Translations under genes and position numbers: made by a program | The notes under the pieces: model-generated | What the model saw: only the letters and a program-made list of their open reading frames with translations | Told to the model about the DNA's origin: nothing | Databases searched by the model: none | Part shown: one piece after another, positions 17,469 through 25,316 of the stretch | Position numbering within the stretch: the first letter of the stretch is position 1 | Layout of the letters: each line of letters begins with the position of its first letter | Origin: a virus | Reading direction: 5' to 3' (one strand) | DNA length: 64,000 nt | IMG/VR virus record: IMGVR_UViG_3300017971_000200 | Location: 1 to 64,000 of that record

Positions 17469-18287
17469 TTAGTAAGGAATGTTACTTGTATCAAGTTCTT
17501 TCCTTTTAGTAACACTCTCAGCTTCCTTTTTCTTTTTAGTATAACGAACATGAACTTTATTCAATGCTTCCCTTTGTTTAGGTGAAAGGAAGTTTCTTGT
17601 AGTCGCACTTTCAAGAACATCAGTTACAAAATCATACGCAGACCATTTTGGAATGTCGTAATACGCAGTATCATTAGTAATACCATCAACCTCTTTTACG
17701 AGATTCAACAAAGTTTTGATCTTTGGAATGGTTACATTTCTATGATGATCAAGTTTGTCGCCATATTCCTTGGCAGTGATTTGAATCTTCGCCATCTTGG
17801 AACGAATTGCTTTCTCCATCTTTGGAGTAAACACACGGCGACCCGTTGTCAAAATGGAAAACATATCACTAAGAAATTTGTTTGTCTTGATATACTCAGG
17901 ATGTAATCCATCAAACCAAGCAATCATATCTTTATACTGAGTCGCATATTTTTCAGCCCTTTTCTTCTGGGCTGCTTCTTTTTTCAACTTAGCAATTTCA
18001 CGTTTCGCTTGACGAAAATATACCCATTCTTCACCTAAAACGAGCTGTAAACAATCCAAACCAACATCATATACTTTTGATGTAGTCTTGTGGGCAGTGT
18101 TTCCCTCAAGTAAAGAGTCGCCAGTAATCGTTGCGACATACACAAGTTTATTACCACAAAAATTACACTTTCCACCATTACCATGTACATGATGTAACTT
18201 GAAATTATAGTTGTTGACCGTTTCTTTTATATCAACTTTCCATCTACGAGAAACAAGTGACATTCCTTTAGATTCTTTTGTTGACAT
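17469..18287 (-). CDS. Conserved phage protein with N-terminal zinc-binding Cys
   Basis: 272 residues. Residues about 35-85 carry GGKCNFCGNKL and a later VGLDCLQLVLGEEW, consistent with a small zinc site. The middle is a basic coiled coil (KREIAKLKKEAAQKKRAEKY), the C-terminus basic. It may bind nucleic acid; I do not recognise a named family. It has its own strong promoter (18319-18347) and terminator, so it is a single-gene transcription unit. Confidence 0.6.
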   Translation of the reverse strand: MSTKESKGMSLVSRRWKVDIKETVNNYNFKLHHVHGNGGKCNFCGNKLVYVATITGDSLLEGNTAHKTTSKVYDVGLDCLQLVLGEEWVYFRQAKREIAKLKKEAAQKKRAEKYATQYKDMIAWFDGLHPEYIKTNKFLSDMFSILTTGRRVFTPKMEKAIRSKMAKIQITAKEYGDKLDHHRNVTIPKIKTLLNLVKEVDGITNDTAYYDIPKWSAYDFVTDVLESATTRNFLSPKQREALNKVHVRYTKKKKEAESVTKRKELDTSNIPY

Positions 18288-18318
18288 TATTTTTACCCTT
18301 TCTTAATTTGTATACCTA

Positions 18319-18347
18319 AATATACAAAATTTCAGGGTATTTGTCAA
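18319..18347 (-). promoter_or_regulatory. Sigma-70-type promoter, AACAGTTGACA class
   Basis: Minus strand TTGACA, 17-nt spacer, TATATT, preceded by AAAACAG. The predicted start lies ~25 nt before the gene at 18287. One of nine near-identical promoters in the window. Confidence 0.8.
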
Positions 18348-18364
18348 CTGTTTTCTGATATTTT

Positions 18365-19108
18365 TTATACTTCCGGTTCAACCATTGCTAAAGGTTGTGG
18401 ATTTTCCTCAAAGTCGTGATATATTTCATTCAATATACGAACAAACTCAGGATTCTCAACTTTATACATCAATACATTTTTGTAATAAAATGACCTCTCA
18501 CCAGGAGTCAAAAGAATATCAATCCATTGAGTATGACGTTTATTCATCGTATCTCTAACTTGATATATCCCATCTTGTGCTCCATCAGGAGTTCCCTTGA
18601 TGAAAATGTAGTCGCCAAAGTTTATGTCGGCGCCACGTCGATTGAAATGTGTAAGTAAATCCCTACTCAATGCTACATATTTGTATTCACCTGCTCTATC
18701 AATGTCAAACTTTGTTCCATCTGCCGTGATGTCGGGTGTTGAGTCCGTTTGCTCAGGGACTGGATGGTATCCGGTCAAACTTGTTCTATAATACCTCTGT
18801 GAAAACATTTCCTTGACAAATTCTTTTACAAGTCGATCCTTTTCTTTGTGAGCAGCAATCAACTCGTCTTTCTTACCATTTTCATATTGTAATTCAGTAA
18901 CTTGTCCTTTCAAGTTCTCAATATATTTGTTTTGTTTATAAATGTCAATATTTAGAAACGATGCGTGAAACCACATCGCGAAAAACATAACTATTAAAGC
19001 TCCAATACTAAACTTCATTATGTCAACATTTGTCAAGTTCTTGTACCACGTCTCAACCATTGAACAACCTTTTAAGACTGAATACTTAAATTTGGCGATT
19101 GTTTTCAT
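18365..19108 (-). CDS. Membrane-anchored 3D-domain protein, putative murein hydrolase
   Basis: 247 residues. One transmembrane helix near residues 31-50 (MKFSIGALIVMFFAMWF), then a coiled coil, then a 3D-domain (double-psi beta barrel, MltA/RlpA-like): LTGYHPVPEQTDSTPDITADG, VALSRDLL, GDYIFIKG and the closing YQVRDTMNKRHTQWIDILL, with the characteristic Asp residues. Such domains act as lytic transglycosylases. A role in peptidoglycan cleavage at lysis, or envelope remodelling, is inferred. Confidence 0.7.
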   Translation of the reverse strand: MKTIAKFKYSVLKGCSMVETWYKNLTNVDIMKFSIGALIVMFFAMWFHASFLNIDIYKQNKYIENLKGQVTELQYENGKKDELIAAHKEKDRLVKEFVKEMFSQRYYRTSLTGYHPVPEQTDSTPDITADGTKFDIDRAGEYKYVALSRDLLTHFNRRGADINFGDYIFIKGTPDGAQDGIYQVRDTMNKRHTQWIDILLTPGERSFYYKNVLMYKVENPEFVRILNEIYHDFEENPQPLAMVEPEV

Positions 19109-19157
19109 AATTTAAATCTCCCATTCATTTAACTTACCAACTATTATAAATAAAAAG

Positions 19158-19231
19158 AGCGGAATAACGGATTCGAACCGATACTTCCACGTTGGCAACG
19201 TGGCGTGCTAACCGTTGAACACCAATCCCGC
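19158..19231 (-). tRNA. tRNA-Gly(GCC)
   Basis: Full cloverleaf: acceptor GCGGGAT/ATTCCGC, anticodon stem CCACG/CGTGG with loop TTGCCAA, T-arm loop TTCGAAT, discriminator U73 as expected for Gly. CCA is not encoded. Confidence 0.93.
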
Positions 19232-19256
19232 TTTTTATAAACCTACTATGTAAAAC

Positions 19257-19562
19257 TTAATCTAATTCGTTTTGACCTATAATAACTTTCATCAACTCAC
19301 GTACTTTTTTTCGTTCCTTTAGACGTTTACTTTTGTTCTCTTTACGGCGAATAATTGTCCTGTCTCGACACATACCACAACCGCAATTCATTGAATGATG
19401 ATTTCTTAGATAACCCATTCCACCACCATCACTTTCATTACAAGTGTAATCGGTAACATACTCACCACCATCATTACGCTTGTACGCCCAAAACCAACCG
19501 AAAATAGACCATAATCTTCTGCGAGATAACAATTTTTCTTTTTCTTTACGTTTAAATCTCAA
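19257..19562 (-). CDS. Small Cys/His basic protein
   Basis: 101 residues, very basic. Centre has NHHSMNCGCGMCRDRTIIRR, a compact Cys/His cluster likely to bind zinc, followed by a Lys/Arg-rich helix (KSKRLKERKKVRELMK). Resembles the many small Cys-cluster proteins of T4-like phages. Lies between tRNA-Gly and the tmRNA. Possibly RNA-binding; no family assigned. Confidence 0.5.
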   Translation of the reverse strand: MRFKRKEKEKLLSRRRLWSIFGWFWAYKRNDGGEYVTDYTCNESDGGGMGYLRNHHSMNCGCGMCRDRTIIRRKENKSKRLKERKKVRELMKVIIGQNELD

Positions 19563-19584
19563 GAAATGTTCTCCCTATGTGTTG

Positions 19585-19913
19585 TGGAGTCGGCGGGAAT
19601 TGAACCCGCGTCCAAAATATTTCAAAATCCAACTTCTACGATTATAGTTTGATTTTGTTATTTTACGTCACGAAAAAACCAAACAAAAGTTGTGACAACG
19701 AGTTTTGATTTACTTTGAGTTGTCGCCCTCAAAGGTTCTACCGATTATGACATCACTTTACCCAATATCGGTGTCTTGGAGTGACGGCTTAATTCGTTGT
19801 GATTAAGCAGCTAATTGTAATTCGTTGCCAGTTATTTTAGGCTTTTGGATTTCCCACTTCCCAGTGAATCGCTATTAAATCTCTCAGTTATCCTGTCGAA
19901 TCCGATCGACCCC
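19585..19913 (-). ncRNA. ssrA: tmRNA, proteolysis tag GNELQLAA
   Basis: 329 nt. The 5' end (GGGGTCGATCGGATTCGACA) and 3' end (GGACGCGGGTTCAATTCCCG, then CCGACTCC) are the hallmark tRNA-like ends of tmRNA and pair as a 7-bp acceptor stem with discriminator A. The tag frame is at 19829-19803: GGC resume codon then AAC GAA TTA CAA TTA GCT GCT TAA, giving GNELQLAA, two residues shorter than the E. coli tag but with the protease-recognised LAA end. CCA is not encoded. A TATATTTATACA motif lies just upstream. Confidence 0.93.
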
Positions 19914-19943
19914 ATATTATATCGTGTATAAATATATACAAAT

Positions 19944-20282
19944 TTAGTTTTCATCACCAGAATCATTGTCCGGTGGTACACTTTCATCGTCCTGAATAAA
20001 CTTATCTATCTTTTTTTCATCATGCATCAAGTCAAATATATGTTTTCTTATCTCAATATCATCCTCAAACTTAAAATATGGTGTATCAACAGGACCAAAA
20101 GCATCCATTATATTTTCTTCGCCAAAACCCATGGCTTGAGCCATTCTAATACACATTATTCTATATTCATAAATATTCAAGTCCTTTGGAACATTAAAAA
20201 CAATCTTTTTGGGCTCCCTTGTCTTTACCCCTTGATTTTTTAGTTCATTATCGAAATCCCTTTCCAATGTGAATTTGTCCAT
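19944..20282 (-). CDS. Acidic protein, unknown
   Basis: 112 residues from the ATG at 20282 (AAAGGGG 5 nt upstream); an in-frame GTG two codons earlier is possible. Predicted alpha/beta with a low-complexity acidic tail (DDESVPPDNDSGDEN). It overlaps or abuts the stop of the gene at 20285, so the two are probably co-translated. No recognised domain. Confidence 0.45.
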   Translation of the reverse strand: MDKFTLERDFDNELKNQGVKTREPKKIVFNVPKDLNIYEYRIMCIRMAQAMGFGEENIMDAFGPVDTPYFKFEDDIEIRKHIFDLMHDEKKIDKFIQDDESVPPDNDSGDEN

Positions 20283-20284
20283 AT

Positions 20285-20686
20285 TCACCCCTTTCCTTCA
20301 TAATGTTCTAACCTCTTTTTTAATCTTTGTATTTCATCATACGATTTTAATGATTCATCTACGTGTAACTTCTTAATGTTTTCATTCCATTCACGTATTG
20401 ATTTATTTTCTTCTAATATCCTAATCATTTCTTCTTTGTCTTGGCGAAACCAACCAATATCATTCATTTCTTTTTCACTTACCTTACCAAATCTCATATC
20501 TTCAGGTAAAACCATAACACTTACATCAATATTCTTGTATATTTTTAGTCGCCGTACAATAACTCTCAATACATCAATCCATTTACGAAATCCTTTATTC
20601 GTTCGTAATACAATAACGTCGCCTTGTTCTAATGATAATTTACTTATCGCCTTTTCTAATCTTTTCTTACCAAACATATCAAACAT
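20285..20686 (-). CDS. Hypothetical protein
   Basis: 133 residues. The N-terminal half (KLSLEQGDVIVLRTNKGFRK, then RKWIDVLRVIVRRL) looks like a small alpha/beta domain; the C-terminal half is a charged helix. The RBS is weak. Sits between the IMPDH/GMPR gene and the acidic protein in the same operon. Family not recognised. Confidence 0.45.
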   Translation of the reverse strand: MFDMFGKKRLEKAISKLSLEQGDVIVLRTNKGFRKWIDVLRVIVRRLKIYKNIDVSVMVLPEDMRFGKVSEKEMNDIGWFRQDKEEMIRILEENKSIREWNENIKKLHVDESLKSYDEIQRLKKRLEHYEGKG

Positions 20687-20695
20687 TTTGTACCT

Positions 20696-21862
20696 CTATT
20701 TTTTTAATAAATGTGGTTGAGCTTCAAGTTGTCCTGCTCTTGTTACTCTCACAAATTCAGCATTCTTTCTAAATTCTTCTATATTTTCAGCACCTACATA
20801 ACTCATAGATGATTTTATTCCATCAGTTATAGATTCTATTATTCGTTTTACTTTCCCTTTATACGGGATAAGTTTTGAGTTACCCTCTATGTTATTATCG
20901 TTTTCGCCACGATCTAACTTACTCGATTGACTGGCCGACCCGCGATATTGTTTGAATAATTGTTCGTCAGGAAAATTTCCTACTCGTATCAATCTACCTG
21001 GCGTTTCCTTAGTTCCGGCAAAAAGTGATCCCATCATAACCATGTCTGCTCCAAGAGCAATCGCTTTTGCAGCGTCACCGGGTGTCCGTATACCACCATC
21101 TGCTATGATAGAAATTCCACTTCCCTTGAGCACTCGATATACCTCAGCTATCGCTGATGCTTGTGGAATACCTACTCCGGTTCTTATTCTTGTCTCACAT
21201 AATGACCCATTTCCTATACCAACTCTAACACTATCTAATCTCCATTTAACTAAATCTTTAGCTGCATCAGCAGTAGCAATACTCCCACCTATAAGTGTTA
21301 CGTTGTCGCCGTACTTCTTTCGTATCTTCGTGACGGCCCTCTTGAGTAAAATGTGATGTCCATGAGCTACATCAAATAAAAATGTCTTGACACCTCTGTT
21401 GTGTAACTCTAAAAATCTTTCATAATAATCACCGGTTACTCCAATCGCACAAGCAATCATTTGTTGAAAAGCAAACCCGTCTGCAGGTTCAAGTTGAGTT
21501 GTCGCAAATCCTGTATTTGATTCTACATAATTATTATTTTCATACATACAACGATTATGCGGTTGATATTTATACCATTCCCTAAACTTTTCTCTCAAAT
21601 ACATTACTTGTTCGGCTTGTTCCTCTATCGTCATAAAACGATGTATGAAACCAACTCCGCCGAGCTCCCATAACTGGTACGCCATTTCATGTTCCGTTAC
21701 AGTATCCATTGGTGAAGATACTATTGGAATACGAATCTTGAACATCCCATTATGAGAAAATCCGGTTGTAAGATCACAATCAACCCTTGATAAAACTTTA
21801 CTATATTTCGGGCGTAATTGTAAATCATCAAATGTATATGTATCTGGAACAATATGCGTCAT
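20696..21862 (-). CDS. IMP dehydrogenase / GMP reductase family enzyme
   Basis: 388 residues, TIM barrel. Visible elements: PIVSSPMDTVTE near the N-terminus, the catalytic-Cys loop VGIGNGSLCETRIRTGVG, phosphate-binding GGIRTPGDAAKAIALGADMVM with GSLFAGT, and the distal KQYRGSASQSS and IPYKGKV segments. The CBS pair usual in IMPDH is absent, as in GMP reductase and compact IMPDHs, so the direction of the reaction is uncertain. In a phage it would adjust the guanine nucleotide pool. Ends in TAG. Confidence 0.85.
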   Translation of the reverse strand: MTHIVPDTYTFDDLQLRPKYSKVLSRVDCDLTTGFSHNGMFKIRIPIVSSPMDTVTEHEMAYQLWELGGVGFIHRFMTIEEQAEQVMYLREKFREWYKYQPHNRCMYENNNYVESNTGFATTQLEPADGFAFQQMIACAIGVTGDYYERFLELHNRGVKTFLFDVAHGHHILLKRAVTKIRKKYGDNVTLIGGSIATADAAKDLVKWRLDSVRVGIGNGSLCETRIRTGVGIPQASAIAEVYRVLKGSGISIIADGGIRTPGDAAKAIALGADMVMMGSLFAGTKETPGRLIRVGNFPDEQLFKQYRGSASQSSKLDRGENDNNIEGNSKLIPYKGKVKRIIESITDGIKSSMSYVGAENIEEFRKNAEFVRVTRAGQLEAQPHLLKK

Positions 21863-21924
21863 AACCTTTCCCCTATTTATAAAACCTCTTTTCTCTTATA
21901 CTACCGAAAACCTATTTTTGTTCC

Positions 21925-22569
21925 CTAAACCTTTCCACAACACTTCTTATATTTTTTTTGGCTACCACATGGGCAAGGCTCGTTACGACCTACTTTTTTC
22001 TCATTCTTGATGGGCTCAAGTTTCCATTCCCTATCAAACATCAATACACCATTCAAATGATCAACCTCATGTTGAACGGCGACACTCTCTAATAAACTCG
22101 TATCATTTTCCATATCATCACGATCTTCGGCAGCAAAATATAATGTTTGATCCTTTTCCCATACTATACTTACACCATTATATATTCCTACCCAATCAAC
22201 CTTGACTACTATATTTTTCTTTCTTTTCGTCCTTACACTGGCTCCAGGAAATGAAACACAACCCTCTTGATACCACGTTTCGCCATCACTCTCGATGATT
22301 GTTGGATTGACTAATACTATTGGTTCTTTCGCCCGAATTACACAAATCTTCTTTCGAATACCAATCTGGGGCGCTGATAGACCAACATCATTTTCATTAC
22401 GTGCCGATAAAGTAGCCCATAGTTGTTCGGCTATATCTCCTGCTTCAGTTGTGTCCTTTACTTTAGAACTACGTTTTCGTAATACCGTTTCGTCCGTTAT
22501 AATAGGGAGAGCACGAGACTTCGCGCTCTCCTTGAGTGTTTCTTTTAATTCATCTAATGCTTTGCTCAT
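21925..22569 (-). CDS. def: Peptide deformylase with C-terminal SEC-C zinc motif
   Basis: 214 residues. All three deformylase motifs are present: [16 protein letters not shown] and HEVDHLNG (metal ligands Cys, His, His and catalytic Glu). A C-terminal extension carries the SEC-C motif [19 protein letters not shown], as in the SecA tail, an addition unusual for deformylases and probably a ribosome or zinc-binding module. Removes formyl groups from nascent chains; marine phages often carry def, but the SEC-C fusion and the phage initiator tRNA at 44488 make this set notable. Stop is TAG. Confidence 0.93.
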   Translation of the reverse strand: MSKALDELKETLKESAKSRALPIITDETVLRKRSSKVKDTTEAGDIAEQLWATLSARNENDVGLSAPQIGIRKKICVIRAKEPIVLVNPTIIESDGETWYQEGCVSFPGASVRTKRKKNIVVKVDWVGIYNGVSIVWEKDQTLYFAAEDRDDMENDTSLLESVAVQHEVDHLNGVLMFDREWKLEPIKNEKKVGRNEPCPCGSQKKYKKCCGKV

Positions 22570-23021
22570 TTCTTTTTCCTACCACGTTTTTTCTTTTTAT
22601 CCTTACCATTCTTTTTATTATACTTAGCAGCAAGTTTTTGTTGTTTCTTTATACGTTCTTGTTCCTTTTCAAAAGAAGATTTCTTAGCTTTTGGTTCAAT
22701 TACGGTTGGTTTCTTTGTTCCCTTGAGTTTAGGTTGTTCCACACCCTTGAAGAAAACATTTCCTTCTGAATCAACAAACTCTTTGTAAAATCTCCAACCA
22801 CGCGGACGACGAACTTTGTTCTCGTCGGCTTCGGCTTTCTTTTTCGCCCGTACTAAAGCTTCCGGCGGCCCGGCCATCTTTTGAGTACAACGCCAACATA
22901 TCCCACCTTTACTGTCACCATCAATTTCAAGTTCCTCGCCACACCCTTTCATACAAAGTACCCACTTTGTCTCTGCACGTTTAGGTAATGAAAATCTGTT
23001 AACTTTTTTTCTGCGAGCCAT
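22566..23021 (-). CDS. Basic zinc-finger protein
   Basis: 151 residues. Residues about 23-45 hold a C-x3-C...C-x2-C cluster ([20 protein letters not shown], then WRCTQKM), followed by a long Lys/Arg-rich tail ending [10 protein letters not shown]. Such proteins usually bind nucleic acid or ribosomes. Its stop overlaps the deformylase start (ATGA), so both are translated together. Confidence 0.55.
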   Translation of the reverse strand: MARRKKVNRFSLPKRAETKWVLCMKGCGEELEIDGDSKGGICWRCTQKMAGPPEALVRAKKKAEADENKVRRPRGWRFYKEFVDSEGNVFFKGVEQPKLKGTKKPTVIEPKAKKSSFEKEQERIKKQQKLAAKYNKKNGKDKKKKRGRKKK

Positions 23022-23034
23022 TTTTTACTCCTTT

Positions 23035-23208
23035 TTAAGTATACATTTCGTCTACTTGTTCTGTTTTTCTTTTTATTGGTTCTTTATTAAATACTTCATT
23101 GTTTAATATTACAAATCTCAATACAAGATAACCTACTAATATTGACAATAATATTATAATTATTGATTTTCTAATTTTTGTCCACTCGATATTTGTTGTA
23201 AATCTCAT
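23035..23208 (-). CDS. 57-residue single-pass membrane protein
   Basis: Begins MRFTTNIEWTKIRKSIIIIL with AAAGGA upstream; one transmembrane helix (residues ~15-36, IIIILLSILVGYLVLRFVIL), then a basic C-terminus. Overlaps the last 38 nt of the WGR gene in another frame. Unknown role. Confidence 0.55.
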   Translation of the reverse strand: MRFTTNIEWTKIRKSIIIILLSILVGYLVLRFVILNNEVFNKEPIKRKTEQVDEMYT

Positions 23209-23677
23209 TTAATTCCTTTGCCTTTTCTTGTGTAAATGTTCCGGGATCGTCACAAAAATTCGCATATATTCCTTGCACTCTCTGTTTATTTACTTGAAAA
23301 GCATTTTCTTCAAGTTCCGGAATATCTATCTCAGAAAGCAATTCTACAACCATTCTAATCTTGAGTTTTATAGCACTTACTTTCTTCGTGTCGTATTTTG
23401 GTTCTACAGGTTGAGGCGATTGTACCGGTTGTGGTTGATAAGTTGTATTACCAGGATCGTTCCCAAACACATAACCTTTATTCTCTTTTTTTGTTTGAAT
23501 GTTATACCATTCGCCCATTGAATACTCTTTTGTTCCCAATGGATTTTTACCTATACTACCCCACTCAACCAAAAACTTACCATTTCCAAGTTCTATCATA
23601 CGATAAAACTTACTATGATGTTTTCCCGTGTTATGGTTTAAAGTTGTATTCTCAAAATAATAAACTCGATTTGACAC
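23171..23677 (-). CDS. WGR-domain protein
   Basis: 168 residues. Residues 1-75 match the WGR domain: YYFENTTL, HSKFYRMIEL, FLVEWGSIGK (the Trp-Gly core with Ser replacing Arg) and EWYNIQTKKENKGY. WGR domains bind nucleic acid, as in PARPs and bacterial DNA-repair proteins. A Pro/Gln linker (~85-100) leads to a C-terminal helical domain. Two tandem promoters of the TTGACA class (23709-23737, 23760-23788) precede it, suggesting strong early expression. Confidence 0.7.
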   Translation of the reverse strand: MSNRVYYFENTTLNHNTGKHHSKFYRMIELGNGKFLVEWGSIGKNPLGTKEYSMGEWYNIQTKKENKGYVFGNDPGNTTYQPQPVQSPQPVEPKYDTKKVSAIKLKIRMVVELLSEIDIPELEENAFQVNKQRVQGIYANFCDDPGTFTQEKAKELNEIYNKYRVDKN

Positions 23678-23708
23678 TTTCTAAAACCTTTCATTTTTTC
23701 AGTATACC

Positions 23709-23737
23709 AATATACAAAATAAAAACATCTTTGTCAA
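23709..23737 (-). promoter_or_regulatory. Sigma-70-type promoter
   Basis: Minus strand TTGACA, 17 nt, TATATT; drives the WGR gene. The upstream box is ACATTTGACA instead of AACAGTTGACA. Confidence 0.75.
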
Positions 23738-23759
23738 ATGTTTTTTTACTTGATATATA

Positions 23760-23788
23760 AATATACGAAAAAATAGCTTCATTGTCAA
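23760..23788 (-). promoter_or_regulatory. Second sigma-70-type promoter in tandem
   Basis: Minus strand TTGACA, 17 nt, TATATT, about 50 nt upstream of the previous promoter and overlapping the space after the HNH gene; gives the WGR gene a double start. Confidence 0.75.
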
Positions 23789-23791
23789 CCG

Positions 23792-24061
23792 TTATTTTCG
23801 TTTTTTTGTGGCTATTGTTATCCTTTCTTTCTTTTTATTACTTATCCACTTGACATATTTTTGTATTTTTGGATTCGCCAATAATTTCTCCAATGTGTCA
23901 TAATTCCTATCTAACTCTTTGTTTGGTATAAGTTGATGAACCATGTCCTTACACGAAAGGCATACTTTTATCGTGTCGCCCTTTGAGCCTCCTCGTGCTT
24001 TTGGCGTCAGGTGATGTCGAGTAAGTGTTTCTACATCCCTATTACATAAATTACATATCAT
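23792..24061 (-). CDS. Small HNH-type zinc protein
   Basis: 89 residues. MICNLCNRDVETLTRHHLTP, KARGG and VCLSCKDMVHQLI give a C-x2-C ... HH ... C-x2-C ... H layout, the HNH nuclease-like beta-beta-alpha zinc fold. The body is very short and the final catalytic helix is basic. It may be a nicking or homing-type nuclease or merely a zinc protein; no intron or intein is visible beside it. Confidence 0.7.
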   Translation of the reverse strand: MICNLCNRDVETLTRHHLTPKARGGSKGDTIKVCLSCKDMVHQLIPNKELDRNYDTLEKLLANPKIQKYVKWISNKKKERITIATKKRK

Positions 24062-24546
24062 ATCAAATAAGCTTTTTCAAGTTTATATTTCGTTTTCAAA
24101 TAATTCTTTCTAAACTTTGTTCGTTCTTTTCTCAAATCTTCAAGTTCAAGTTTCAATTTGATTATCTTAGCATCAAGACCGTCGTTGTGATTCACAGCTT
24201 CCAGGAGCGCTGCAGGTTCTACATTTACAAACTTCATTATACCCTTTTTATCAAAATGTATTTCGCCTTCATAATGATGTATGGGAAATGGATAAAGATA
24301 CATATCTTTTCGATACGCAATATTCAAATATTTTTGTGGCTCAAAATATGATCTTTCTTTGTCTTTCCACGTTACTTGAAAAGAAAAATATTTCTTATTC
24401 TCTTTGTGTTCCCGTATTTTCTTTTCAAGATTTGTGATCTTGTGTTCATATTCCCTATCAATCATATCAGGATTTTCTAACGCAGTTTTGTGAGAATACT
24501 TTACAATTTCACCATATAACTTTTCTTTTCTTCTAAATAACTTCAT
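24058..24546 (-). CDS. Hypothetical protein
   Basis: 162 residues. N-terminal half charged helix (ENPDMIDREYEHKITNLEKK), middle domain with FSFQVTWKDKERSYFEPQKY, C-terminal coiled coil (IIKLKLELEDLRKERTKFRK). No family recognised. Stop overlaps the next gene's start and its own start overlaps the ASCH gene stop, so it is translated in a chain. Confidence 0.5.
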   Translation of the reverse strand: MKLFRRKEKLYGEIVKYSHKTALENPDMIDREYEHKITNLEKKIREHKENKKYFSFQVTWKDKERSYFEPQKYLNIAYRKDMYLYPFPIHHYEGEIHFDKKGIMKFVNVEPAALLEAVNHNDGLDAKIIKLKLELEDLRKERTKFRKNYLKTKYKLEKAYLI

Positions 24547-24941
24547 TTGATGTTTCCTTTCCTCAAAATTTCACCTAAATGTATTTTATATAATCCTTCG
24601 TCACGATCCTTTACAATCCCTAACATTTTTACATCCATCCAAGGCTTGTCGGCTCCATAACCATTTACAAAATGTATGTAATCATATTTCTTGTCCTCTA
24701 ACCTCTTTGACCAATAACCCTTGATTTCCCTATTCTCTACTTTCTTTTCGCCACATAAAATGGCGTCAAAATACTCTTTCATCAATGTCAAATGTAATAC
24801 TTTATCCACTTTATTCTCCCTTTCCTTTTTTCCCTTTAACCAACTCTTATATAATAATGATCCTTTTGGAGCATAACCGGGTGCGGGTAACCCATCTAAA
24901 CCTCTCTGGTATGCTGATCCCATATTTCCTAATGTTTTCAT
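24543..24941 (-). CDS. ASCH-domain protein
   Basis: 132 residues. VLHLTLMKEYFDAILCGEKK, VENREIKGYW and YDYIHFVNGYG match the ASCH fold (related to PUA/YTH RNA-binding domains): the Lys/Glu pair after 'GEK.vE.R' and the NGYG turn are typical. ASCH proteins bind or process modified RNA; some hydrolyse acetylated cytidine. The N-terminal ~30 residues are an extension. Fits the RNA theme of the genome; substrate unknown. Confidence 0.75.
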   Translation of the reverse strand: MKTLGNMGSAYQRGLDGLPAPGYAPKGSLLYKSWLKGKKERENKVDKVLHLTLMKEYFDAILCGEKKVENREIKGYWSKRLEDKKYDYIHFVNGYGADKPWMDVKMLGIVKDRDEGLYKIHLGEILRKGNIK

Positions 24942-25315
24942 CTATTATACCATACTATTGTGTCAAAATCTTTCCTAACCATATTGTGTTTTACATCACT
25001 TGGATATATCTCGATGTCGGTTTCTTGACCATCTTTTACATAATGACCAAATCCGTCATAATCAATAAATCCACCACACTTTACACATTCAACAAAATGT
25101 TCTATTGACATAACATCACCGTAATCCGGAAGCTCACTCAATTTGTAAGATTTTATCAACCTATATTTTCTACTCAACTCATTTAATTTTTTCCGTTCAG
25201 GTAATGTATATTCTTGATATAATTCAAATGGTTTACTATAATCCCATTCCTGCTCTTTTTTCTCAAGTTCTTTTTCAACTTTTTTTGCTTCTTCTAATAG
25301 TTGTTTTTCATCCAT
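24938..25315 (-). CDS. Hypothetical protein
   Basis: 125 residues. N-terminal acidic/basic coiled coil (KKVEKELEKKEQEWDY), then a small domain with EHFVECVKCGGFIDYDGFGH containing a single C-x2-C. One base pair gap to NadR. No assignment. Confidence 0.45.
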   Translation of the reverse strand: MDEKQLLEEAKKVEKELEKKEQEWDYSKPFELYQEYTLPERKKLNELSRKYRLIKSYKLSELPDYGDVMSIEHFVECVKCGGFIDYDGFGHYVKDGQETDIEIYPSDVKHNMVRKDFDTIVWYNR

Positions 25316-25316
25316 C

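Noticed and set aside
23792-24061. Homing endonuclease of an intron or intein
   Set aside because: HNH-like zinc layout is present, but no interrupted gene or intron core flanks it.
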